Assembly (NCBI GenBank): GCA_029287645.1
Contig: JARFQS010000278.1
Location: 1-5,517 of the forward strand
DNA from: Thermoanaerobaculia bacterium
Lineage (GTDB): Bacteria > Acidobacteriota > Thermoanaerobaculia > Multivoradales > JAHEKO01
Direction: 5' to 3'
DNA: 5,517 nucleotides
In this document: one piece after another, positions 1 to 5,441 of the stretch
Position numbering within the stretch: the stretch's first letter is position 1
How the letters are laid out: every line of letters starts with the position of its first letter
Notes under the pieces: generated by a model
Told to the model about the DNA's origin: nothing
Database searches by the model: none
Seen by the model: only the letters and a program-made list of their open reading frames with translations
Program-made: the position numbers and the translations under genes

Positions 1-1
1 G

Positions 2-685
2 CTACTCGAGAACGACTCCCACGTCGCCGATGCCGAGATGTGCGGCGATGTGGGCCTCACCGTCGCCCGACGCCCATCGGGCCCGAGCACCCAGCAACTT
101 GCGACGCTTGGCCTCGACATCCACACCGCCACCGCGAATTCCAGCGTCCCCGATTCCGACACTCAGATCCACCGAGGAGACTCGTTGCCTGGGAACCCGG
201 ATCTTCAGATCGCCGATGCGCATGCCTACCGTCAGGTCCTTCTCTCCCGAGGTGTCGATCTCCAGATCGCCGATTCCCATGCGCACTTCGAGTGGCGCCC
301 AGCGTGGGACGACGATGCGGCCGTCGACCTCGAGCTTGCGCGCCTTGCGGGCCGAAAGGCCTTCGAGTCGGACTGCGACACGGTCTCCCCTGGTCTCGGC
401 AACCAGTTGAAGTCGTCGGCTGTAGGAGTCGCACCGCTCTGGCGAGAGGTTCCTGCAGCGGACCCTCAACTCGGTGCGCACCTGATCGGTCTCGGCAGCG
501 CTGATCTCCAGCTCCCCGATGCTGAAGTCGACCCACACGGCCTGGCCGAAATCCACCGGGATCAGGAGCGGCGCCTCCTCAGTGACGGTAATCGCGTCGT
601 GAAAGGTGGGTTGCGGGGAGTCGCTGGCCCGCAAGCCCGCTGCGGATATCAGACACAGGAGTGCTACAACGACAGATCGGCGCAT
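2..685 (-). CDS. Secreted GIGD-repeat protein, DUF4097/adhesin-like beta-solenoid (putative)
   Basis: The protein has 227 residues and is complete, with a TAG stop at the window edge. Residues 1 to about 20 form a Sec signal peptide: MRRS, then a hydrophobic stretch VVVALLCLISAAGL, with probable cleavage near LRA-S. The mature part carries five copies of a short glycine-acidic motif: SIGELEI (55-61), GIGDLEI (137-143), RIGDLKI (156-162), GIGDAGI (177-183) and GIGDVGV (218-224). Their spacings are 82, 19, 21 and 41 residues, all close to multiples of 20.5, as expected for turns of a beta-solenoid. Similar repeats occur in DUF4097 and putative adhesin proteins. This assignment is from pattern memory and the function is unknown. 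Two cysteines (77 and 85) could form a disulfide in the periplasm. The start is supported by AAAGGA at 694-699, eight bases upstream. It is the last gene of a probable operon, 53 bases after the alkyltransferase gene. Confidence 0.85.
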   Translation of the reverse strand: MRRSVVVALLCLISAAGLRASDSPQPTFHDAITVTEEAPLLIPVDFGQAVWVDFSIGELEISAAETDQVRTELRVRCRNLSPERCDSYSRRLQLVAETRGDRVAVRLEGLSARKARKLEVDGRIVVPRWAPLEVRMGIGDLEIDTSGEKDLTVGMRIGDLKIRVPRQRVSSVDLSVGIGDAGIRGGGVDVEAKRRKLLGARARWASGDGEAHIAAHLGIGDVGVVLE

Positions 686-738
686 GGGTGGTGTCCTTTC
701 ACCCAGGCCCTACGAGAGGAACTGTGATTTTGTTACAT

Positions 739-1644
739 CTACCTGCTAGCGGGGTCCGCCGCCTGAGCAGCGGTGGCCTCCCAGGCCAGCATGGCTCGCT
801 TGCGGGGTAGGCCCCAGCGGTACCCGCCGAGTCCGGCAGCGGCCGATTGGATGACCCGGTGGCAGGGGATCAGATAGGAGATCGGGTTCCACCCCACGGC
901 CTGGCCCACGGCACGCGATGCCCGTGGTCGGTCCAAGTGCTCGGCGATGGCTCCGTAGGAAGTGAGATGGCCCGGGGGTATCTGAAGCAGAGCCTGCCAG
1001 ACCTGGAGCTGGAAATTGGTGCCCTTGATGAGCAAGGTGAAGGGGCCTCGGGGGACGGCGCCTGGTTCGGGAAACAGCCTGTCCAGATAGGAAGAGGTTT
1101 CCTTCTCGCCCTGCTGAAGCTCCGCGCCGGGCCAGCGACGGCTCATCTCTTCCCGGATCTGCTTCGAGGAGCGCTCGGTCAGGAACTCGAGAGCGCAGAG
1201 CCCACGATCGGTGACCCCGAGGACGCAGTCCCCGAAGGGACTGGGGTGGACGCCCCAACGCACCACGAGATCGGTGCCACCCTGTTTGAACTCGCCTGGC
1301 GTCACGGCTTCGACGGTCACCATGAGGTCGTGCAGGCGACTGCCTCCGGAGAGGCCCGCATCCCAGGCCGCCTCCATCACGCTACTCGATTCACGAAGAC
1401 GGTCCTTCGCATAGTCTACGGTCAGGAATTGAAGAAAGCGCTTCGGGGTGGTTCCGACCCAACGGCTGAAGAGCCGGTGGAAGTGGTAGGGACTCAGGCT
1501 GACCGCCGCGGCGACCTCCTCCAAATCGGGTTGCCTCTGGAAGTTCTCCTCCAGATAGCGGATCGCGCTCTCGATCCGCTCGTAGTCTCGGGATGCCGTC
1601 GTGAGGGTGTGGCTCGTGTTGCTCATGGACACAAAGCTACCCAT
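739..1644 (-). CDS. AraC-type HTH / O6-alkylguanine-DNA alkyltransferase fusion (Ada-like, no Cys4 domain)
   Basis: This is a cytoplasmic bifunctional protein. The C-terminal domain removes alkyl groups from O6-alkylguanine by suicide transfer to a cysteine, and the N-terminal domain is a DNA-binding AraC-type HTH. Numbering is from the ATG at 1644 (301 residues). The HTH region spans about 20-120, with the helices LEEVAAAVSLSPYHFHRLF and SGGSRLHDL followed by TPGEFK. The alkyltransferase domain spans about 133-291. It has the active-site motif PCHRV (Cys261, His262), the arginine finger Arg244 in RASRAVGQA, hinge Asn253, Tyr230 and Glu289. All of these lie at or within one residue of the offsets known from human MGMT. 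The phosphotriester-repair Cys4 domain that lets E. coli Ada act as a methylation sensor is absent, so autoregulation by that route is not expected. Start choice is uncertain: TTG at 1662 (with GAGAG about 11 bases upstream), ATG at 1644 and ATG at 1626 are all in frame, and none has a strong ribosome site. It follows the DUF6503-like gene. Confidence 0.93.
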   Translation of the reverse strand: MGSFVSMSNTSHTLTTASRDYERIESAIRYLEENFQRQPDLEEVAAAVSLSPYHFHRLFSRWVGTTPKRFLQFLTVDYAKDRLRESSSVMEAAWDAGLSGGSRLHDLMVTVEAVTPGEFKQGGTDLVVRWGVHPSPFGDCVLGVTDRGLCALEFLTERSSKQIREEMSRRWPGAELQQGEKETSSYLDRLFPEPGAVPRGPFTLLIKGTNFQLQVWQALLQIPPGHLTSYGAIAEHLDRPRASRAVGQAVGWNPISYLIPCHRVIQSAAAGLGGYRWGLPRKRAMLAWEATAAQAADPASR

Positions 1645-1698
1645 ACTGTCAGCAACAGACAATCCGAATCTTGCTCTCTCTGGGGCGCCCGACGGTGC

Positions 1699-2472
1699 TC
1701 AGTCACCGTTCGACAGAATCTCCAGTGAGACCAGGGTGTCGGTGCCGAGGTAGCGATCCTCGGCGTTCGTATACCAGGCTCGGGCCTTCGGCAATCGCAG
1801 CCCTCCGGCCTCGATCATGCCGTCGAGCGTGATGTACTCGCCATCGCCCTGCGCTTCGTCGTGGAAGAAACGGTAACCGGCAACCGCATGAGTCTCGGTG
1901 TCGAGATAGAAGTACCAGATGTCCGAACCGACCTCTGGTTCGTAAGAGACACGAAGGGCCTGCACCGATCTGTCCTGATACGTGGTGTCCAGAACGTCGG
2001 GATCCAGAGCCGTGCCGCTGTCGAGGAGCTTCATGGGAAGGCCCCAGAGATAGACGTAGTAGTTCCGCAGCCATTCCAGCCGCTCACAGGTGAGGCGGTA
2101 CTTCTCCCTCTCCTCTTCGGTGAATTCGGTCGAGCCGTCGAGTCGCAGCTCGCAGCCGTCACCTTCTAGCACCCCGTCGATCTGGGATCCGTCGCGCTGG
2201 GTGGCAATCTCGAAGCGCCCCGTGGAATTGTCTATGAGAAGCGTCGTCTTCCTCGAAGGGCCATCGGGGCGGGTCTCCTCCAGGTGCAGCCGAAAGACCC
2301 CGTCTTGCCAGAGCCCCAAGGGATCGTGAACGGCGATCGACTTGGCTAGCAGATCGTCCGAGCTGGAGGAGTCTGCCTCGACAGGTCCGGCGACAAGCGC
2401 CGAGCTGGAGGCGATGACAAATAGAGCCTGCGTAAGCAGGGTGAGGGGATGGAAGTCGCGAGATCGTTGCAC
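1699..2472 (-). CDS. Secreted DUF6503-like protein of unknown function
   Basis: The protein has 257 residues from a GTG start. The open frame continues upstream to 2877, but that part is an out-of-frame shadow of the peptidase gene. It is arginine- and serine-rich and carries no plausible protein. The GTG at 2472-2470 is chosen because TTGAGG (2481-2486) lies eight bases before it and a signal peptide follows directly. That signal peptide is a hydrophobic run at about 11-30 ending PVEA-D, with likely cleavage after residue 33. The mature protein has AVHDPLGLW (47-55), LEETRPDGPSR (64-74), YLWGLPMKLLDSGT (141-154), IWYFYLDTETHAVAGYRF (185-202), GEYITLDG (211-218) and RAWYTNAEDRYLGTD (231-245). 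From memory these match the conserved blocks of DUF6503 proteins, best known in Bacteroidota; a profile search would settle it. No catalytic residues are known. The periplasm or cell exterior is the expected location. It is probably translationally coupled to the peptidase gene. Confidence 0.85.
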   Translation of the reverse strand: MQRSRDFHPLTLLTQALFVIASSSALVAGPVEADSSSSDDLLAKSIAVHDPLGLWQDGVFRLHLEETRPDGPSRKTTLLIDNSTGRFEIATQRDGSQIDGVLEGDGCELRLDGSTEFTEEEREKYRLTCERLEWLRNYYVYLWGLPMKLLDSGTALDPDVLDTTYQDRSVQALRVSYEPEVGSDIWYFYLDTETHAVAGYRFFHDEAQGDGEYITLDGMIEAGGLRLPKARAWYTNAEDRYLGTDTLVSLEILSNGD

Positions 2473-2480
2473 AGTCGTTG

Positions 2481-2486
2481 CCTCAA
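2481..2486 (-). promoter_or_regulatory. Ribosome binding site TTGAGG fixing the GTG start at 2472
   Basis: On the minus strand TTGAGG lies eight bases before the GTG codon at 2472-2470. Its first bases are part of the TGA stop of the upstream peptidase gene (2485-2483). Terminating ribosomes would therefore release on top of the next ribosome site, a standard arrangement for translational coupling. It is the reason for rejecting the long upstream extension of the DUF6503-like frame. Confidence 0.75.
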
Positions 2487-3424
2487 TTGAGCAGGTCCGG
2501 AGGTAGCTCTTCGGTCTCCGACAATCGCGCCTCGGCCTCGAGACGCTCTTGCTCCTCCCACATCCGCATTTGCGCAGCGTCCATTGCGCGTCGTCGGCGA
2601 AAAGCGACCAGGGCGAGCAGGGAGATCGAGATCCAGAGCACCATCGAGCTCGAGAGTATGGGCACCCAGCGATACCAGAGCGAGTGGTACTCCCAGAAAT
2701 AGGCTTCAGCCTGCTCCAGACTGACTCCGATGGCCCTTCGGAAGGCCTCCGGAAAGGGCAGGCCGAGGGAGACTCCGGAAAGGATGGCGGCGGCCGATTC
2801 GGGACCACGCTTGCGCACCAGGTCGTGGACGAAGGCCCCCGAGATGGCATAGGCGCGGCTCGCGGACGGCCGGTCACGATTGAACCGATCCTCCAACTCG
2901 GAGAGCGGCCTCTCCCGTTCCCAGAGCATGGCCCAGGTGAGCCGCGAGCGATCCTCCAGCTGCCAGGGACGGCCGATGAACAGGGCGATTCCCTCGTCCA
3001 GCCATCTGGGAACCCTTCGACCGCCTGCCGCGCGGGCCGTGAGGATATGGCTCACCTCGTGCAGCAGCAGATCCTCGAAATTGGAGTCGGGGTAGGTGGG
3101 GCTGCGCTCCGGAAACAGGACGGCGACACCGAGGTTCGGATAGGCGAAGCCGGCGATCCACGCGGGGGTGTTCTGGGCGACCGTCGCATCCTCACCGGCC
3201 AGGGTCAGGCGAATGGCTGGACCGGGCTGTTGAAGGCCCACCACCTGCATGGCGTGCTCGAGGCGACGCGGGTCGAGATCGCGGATACGAGCCTCGTGGG
3301 CCGGGAATTCGTGCGGGGCCTCGACAATCAACTCCGGAAGCGCCACGGTTTGCCCGGCAGCCCCCGAAAGGTCTGCGAGGGCGAGCAGGAAGAGGGTCGA
3401 AGCCCGAGCGAGATATCGCAGCAT
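2483..3424 (-). CDS. Secreted, C-terminally anchored HExxH metallopeptidase-like protein (peptidase MA-like)
   Basis: The protein has 313 residues. Residues 1 to about 24 form a signal peptide (MLRYLAR, then a hydrophobic core, ending GAAGQ). The zinc motif is LLLHEVSHI, with HEVSH at 122-126, and a probable third ligand Glu144 in RWLDEG (140-145). HExxH followed some 18 residues later by WLxEG is the gluzincin pattern of peptidase MA-like domains. A transmembrane helix at about 254-275 is followed by RRRR (276-279) and then a charged, Glu-rich, coiled-coil-like tail (about 280-305). By the positive-inside rule the catalytic domain is periplasmic and the tail cytoplasmic. The substrate is unknown, and both catalysis and the anchor arrangement are inferred. 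The ATG at 3424 is the first codon of the signal peptide but has no clear Shine-Dalgarno. It is the first gene after the hairpin at 3467-3498 and lies 10 bases before the DUF6503-like gene. Confidence 0.9.
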   Translation of the reverse strand: MLRYLARASTLFLLALADLSGAAGQTVALPELIVEAPHEFPAHEARIRDLDPRRLEHAMQVVGLQQPGPAIRLTLAGEDATVAQNTPAWIAGFAYPNLGVAVLFPERSPTYPDSNFEDLLLHEVSHILTARAAGGRRVPRWLDEGIALFIGRPWQLEDRSRLTWAMLWERERPLSELEDRFNRDRPSASRAYAISGAFVHDLVRKRGPESAAAILSGVSLGLPFPEAFRRAIGVSLEQAEAYFWEYHSLWYRWVPILSSSMVLWISISLLALVAFRRRRAMDAAQMRMWEEQERLEAEARLSETEELPPDLLN

Positions 3425-3435
3425 GGTGTCAGACC

Positions 3436-3441
3436 ATCATA
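3436..3441 (-). promoter_or_regulatory. Possible -10 element (TATGAT) for the peptidase operon
   Basis: TATGAT reads on the minus strand 12 bases before the peptidase ATG, in the short gap between the hairpin at 3467-3498 and the gene. The hexamer 17 bases upstream (TGCGTT) is a poor -35 match. If this box is used, transcription would begin within a few bases of the ATG. That would give a nearly leaderless message and would explain the missing ribosome site. Weak, from sequence only. Confidence 0.2.
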
Positions 3442-3466
3442 GTCGTCTCGAATACCTGAACGCAGT

Positions 3467-3498
3467 CCACCCACCTCCCCATGCGGGGAGATGGGTGG
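3467..3498 (-). terminator. Strong hairpin after the lipoprotein gene (terminator or mRNA-end stabiliser)
   Basis: The arms at 3467-3480 and 3485-3498 are 14 bases each with a four-base loop. In minus-strand RNA all 14 positions pair, with a single G-U wobble at 3474/3491. In plus-strand RNA that same position is a C-A mismatch, so the hairpin fits minus-strand transcription better. It begins 35 bases after the lipoprotein stop codon and ends 42 bases before the peptidase start. No T-run follows, so intrinsic termination is not certain. It may instead protect the 3' end of the lipoprotein message. Confidence 0.6.
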
Positions 3499-3533
3499 TC
3501 AAAGCTACTTCTTCGGGTACCGGAAAGAGGTCT

Positions 3534-4193
3534 TCAGACTGGCGACTGCACAGAGTCGATGAGGGCCCGGAAGCCTTCGGCGTTCTCATCGATCGTGGCC
3601 TCGGGTCCGGTGAACTTGAAGAACCAGTTCGAGTCCGGGCCTTCGACCACCGCGCCGAGAAGCTTGTAGCCAGGCATGGTCTGCGCGGGGGCACCGGTCA
3701 TCATGCCGCCGCTGCTGTAGGTGCCACTGACCTTGATCAGCAGTGTGTCGAGACCGTTGGCGACGATCTCCTCGGTCTCCATCGCCTCGATCGAGGGACT
3801 GCCATCAGGCTGGGTGAACTGACCGGCCCAGCGCTCGGCATTGGCCATCGGGCCACCGCCCTGACCGGCCCCGAAATAGTAGACGACGCATTCGCCGTCA
3901 CCGGCCGAACCGGGAACACGGTACTGCGACTGACGCATGGCGTTGGCCGGCGGTTCCTGAACCCAGCCTTCCGGTGCCGTCCAAGAGAGGACGTTGGTTT
4001 CGGTGACCACCGGTGTCGGCATCATGGTCGTCGGATCCGGCTGTTGGATCGGTGGATGCCCGGCCGGCATCTCCTCGGCGGTCGGTGCCGCGGCCGGTTG
4101 CTGCTCGGCAGTCTGTTCCTGGTTGCCACAAGCGACCGCACTCACCACGAGGAGGACGGCGAAGAGCAGTGCGAGTTTTCGTGAAGTCGTCAT
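3534..4193 (-). CDS. Putative outer-membrane lipoprotein of unknown function
   Basis: The protein has 219 residues. A lipoprotein signal peptide covers 1-21 (MTTSRK, then the hydrophobic LALLFAVLLVVSAVA), with the acylated cysteine at position 22 in SAVAC-GN. The residue after Cys22 is Gly, not Asp, so by the E. coli Lol rule it should sort to the outer membrane. A flexible Gln/Ala/Pro-rich linker follows (about 25-62, including PAGHPPI at 43-49). The globular domain runs from about 66 to 219. Its recognisable blocks are LSWTAPEGWVQEPP (69-82), a Met-Arg stretch ending QYRVP (85-94), ECVVYYFGAGQGGG (101-114) and ANAERWAGQF (117-126). I have a sense of this domain in other proteobacterial and delta-type hypothetical proteins but know no function for it. 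The start is well supported by TAGGAGA at 4201-4207, seven bases upstream. It is transcribed divergently from parA. Confidence 0.9.
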   Translation of the reverse strand: MTTSRKLALLFAVLLVVSAVACGNQEQTAEQQPAAAPTAEEMPAGHPPIQQPDPTTMMPTPVVTETNVLSWTAPEGWVQEPPANAMRQSQYRVPGSAGDGECVVYYFGAGQGGGPMANAERWAGQFTQPDGSPSIEAMETEEIVANGLDTLLIKVSGTYSSGGMMTGAPAQTMPGYKLLGAVVEGPDSNWFFKFTGPEATIDENAEGFRALIDSVQSPV

Positions 4194-4331
4194 TGTTGTA
4201 TCTCCTAGATCGTTTCTTGGGCTTCGAGATCTTCGGCCGGCGTTCGATCGTTACCAGAGAGATCGGGTCGAGCACCGCCGGTCGGCGAAGTCTAGCCGAT
4301 GTAGGTCGAGATTCTAGTAAATTTCTGCAAC

Positions 4332-4349
4332 GCGGCATACGAATGCCGC
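4332..4349. repeat. 18-base interrupted palindrome upstream of parA (possible operator)
   Basis: GCGGCAT (4332-4338) and ATGCCGC (4343-4349) are perfect inverted arms separated by ACGA. The palindrome lies three bases before a TTGACG box (4353-4358) and about 100 bases upstream of the parA start. This position suits a regulator-binding site, or a ParB-like or ParA-regulator site. It is not the classic chromosomal parS sequence. A role is inferred only from symmetry and position. Confidence 0.4.
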
Positions 4350-4432
4350 AAGTTGACGTCGCACCGCTGCTATGGCAGTCTGAAACCAGAGGGGCCAGTT
4401 GCTGCCCAGAAGAGCGAAGTCACACGGGCAGC

Positions 4433-4440
4433 GGAGAGGG
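4433..4440 (+). promoter_or_regulatory. Ribosome binding site for parA
   Basis: GGAGAGGG ends seven bases before the ATG at 4448. It supports that codon over any upstream start in the same frame, since translation from 4013 would add about 145 residues with no ATPase homology. The ATG also places the deviant Walker A motif at residues 9-15, as is usual for short ParA proteins. Confidence 0.7.
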
Positions 4441-4447
4441 AACCGTC

Positions 4448-5233
4448 ATGCGGTATATCGTCTTCAATAGCAAGGGAGGAGTGGGCAAGTCCTCCATCGT
4501 ATGCAACCTGGCCGCGGTCAGTGCCGCTGAAGGGAAGCGCACCCTGGTTGTGGATCTGGACCCACAGGCCAATGCCACGCACTACCTATTGGGTTCTCGC
4601 GGCCCCGAGGCCAAACCGAACCTGACCGACTTCTTCGAAGAGACCCTGAGCCTGCGTCTGTTGACCTCGGATGCCGACACCTGGGTCCACCCGACACCGT
4701 TCGAGAATCTGTCGATCGTTCCTTCCGATCTCGGCATGGCCGAGCTACAACCGAAGCTGGAGTCGCGCTACAAGATCTACAAGCTGCGCAAGCTGCTGGA
4801 GCGCCTGGAGGAGTTCCACGTCGTCTTTCTGGACACCCCGCCAGCGCTCAACTTCTTCACGACCTCGGCGCTCATCGCCGCCGACGGGTGCCTGATTCCG
4901 TTCGACTGCGACGAGTTCTCCCGCCGCGCCCTGATACAGCTCCTGGAAGAGGTGGAGGAGATTCGCGAGGACCACAACCCACAACTCGAGGTGCGAGGCA
5001 TCGTCGTCAACTTGTTCCAATTGAGAGCCCGTTTGCCACAGCAAATGGTCGACCAACTGCTGGACGAGAACCTGCCTATCCTGGAGCCCTACATCACCGC
5101 CTCGGTGAAGATGCGCGAATCGCATGATGCCCACCGACCGCTGGTCGACCTGGCCCCGAGCCACAAGCTGAGCCAACAGGTCCGCGACCTGTACGCCACT
5201 CTCGAGCGTCCACGGCTGGCTGCCGTGTCCTAA
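4448..5233 (+). CDS. Orphan ParA/MinD-superfamily partition-type ATPase
   Basis: The protein has 261 residues and is cytoplasmic. ParA ATPases dimerise with ATP, bind DNA non-specifically and position chromosomes, plasmids or large protein assemblies. The deviant Walker A motif is SKGGVGKSS (8-16), with signature Lys9 and P-loop Lys14. Walker A' is VVDLDPQAN (34-42, Asp36/Asp38) and Walker B is VVFLDTPPALN (125-135, Asp129). The segment SVKMRESH (219-226) aligns with the VRLSEAPS region that contributes to DNA binding in Soj. There is no N-terminal HTH, so it is the short type and is unlikely to be a self-repressing plasmid ParA. From memory, the blocks LESRYKIYKLR (104-114) and PFDCDEFSRRAL (151-162) belong to a chromosomal orphan ParA subtype found in Pseudomonadota. 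No ParB or parS is present within the window, and its cargo is unknown. It is transcribed alone, with hairpins 111 bases after the stop. Confidence 0.93.
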   Translation: MRYIVFNSKGGVGKSSIVCNLAAVSAAEGKRTLVVDLDPQANATHYLLGSRGPEAKPNLTDFFEETLSLRLLTSDADTWVHPTPFENLSIVPSDLGMAELQPKLESRYKIYKLRKLLERLEEFHVVFLDTPPALNFFTTSALIAADGCLIPFDCDEFSRRALIQLLEEVEEIREDHNPQLEVRGIVVNLFQLRARLPQQMVDQLLDENLPILEPYITASVKMRESHDAHRPLVDLAPSHKLSQQVRDLYATLERPRLAAVS

Positions 5234-5344
5234 AGGCTTGAAGTGCCTGCGGTTCCTGCCGGCCATGGGCTGTTCCACCTGCATCGGATTTCGAGAAGAG
5301 GTCCGCCCGAGTGGCTCGCCTGGGGGACGGCGTCGGCAATGTAG

Positions 5345-5388
5345 GGGAGCCCCTTGCAGGCTCCCATGGGAGGGGTCAAGCCCCTCCC
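5345..5388 (+). terminator. Tandem hairpins after parA, likely intrinsic terminator
   Basis: Hairpin one pairs GGGAGCC (5345-5351) with GGCTCCC (5359-5365) around a seven-base loop. Hairpin two pairs GGGAGGGG (5368-5375) with CCCCTCCC (5381-5388) around TCAAG. The second is followed by CTTGTATCTTTAT (5389-5401), a moderately T-rich tail in the plus direction only. This suits termination of parA transcription. The two stems are only two bases apart and share GGGAG/CTCCC, so alternative pairings are possible. A repetitive REP-like element is another reading. Confidence 0.6.
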
Positions 5389-5414
5389 CTTGTATCTTTA
5401 TCTCCTCAGAAAGA

Positions 5415-5441
5415 GAGAGCCCCCTGGTGTGGAGGGCTCTC
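5415..5441. repeat. Third inverted repeat downstream of parA
   Basis: GAGAGCCC (5415-5422) pairs perfectly with GGGCTCTC (5434-5441) around an 11-base loop. There is no T-run on the plus side, and on the minus side the following bases (TTTCTGAGGAG) are only briefly T-rich. It could be a second terminator for converging minus-strand transcription, part of a repeat cluster with the tandem hairpins, or a leader structure for a gene beyond the window. Confidence 0.4.

Larger units (their letters stand above)
4194..4447. other. Divergent intergenic region between the lipoprotein and parA genes
   Basis: These 254 bases should hold promoters for both flanking genes. I see the lipoprotein ribosome site at 4201-4207, an AT-rich patch at about 4311-4326 (the only one in the region), the palindrome at 4332-4349 and TTGACG at 4353-4358. 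TTGACG would be a good -35 for parA, but 16 to 18 bases beyond it there is no convincing -10. A weak imperfect inverted repeat pairs CTTCGGCCGGCG (4231-4242) with 4276-4290 with a bulge. The open frame running through here into parA is not coding. Confidence 0.5.

Noticed and set aside
723..737. TGTGA-N-TACA sequence resembling a CRP/FNR-type operator before the repeat-protein gene
   Set aside because: The half-sites match only if the spacer is one base too short, and one half is imperfect, so chance in an AT-rich gap is likelier.
1663..1690. Possible Ada-box-like sequence upstream of the alkyltransferase start
   Set aside because: Only a loose AGAGCAAG resemblance is present, and the protein lacks the sensor domain that would use such a box.
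847..1728. Long plus-strand open frame (293 codons) across the alkyltransferase gene
   Set aside because: It is antisense to a gene with all catalytic motifs, has no ribosome site and shows no protein family features. Long antisense frames are expected in GC-rich DNA.
2473..2877. N-terminal extension of the DUF6503-like frame
   Set aside because: This part is out of frame with the peptidase gene it overlaps and is Arg/Ser/Pro-rich. A ribosome site and signal peptide start the real protein at 2472.
2549..3442. Long plus-strand open frame (297 codons) opposite the peptidase gene
   Set aside because: It is antisense to the HExxH protein and lacks any signal peptide, motif or plausible start.
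3249..4184. Plus-strand open frame (311 codons) crossing the hairpin and opposite the lipoprotein gene
   Set aside because: It spans two real minus-strand genes and the intergenic hairpin, and is Arg/Gly/His-rich with no domain signal.
4013..4447. N-terminal extension of the parA frame
   Set aside because: It overlaps the lipoprotein gene in antisense and the intergenic palindrome. The ATG at 4448 has a ribosome site and gives the usual ParA length.
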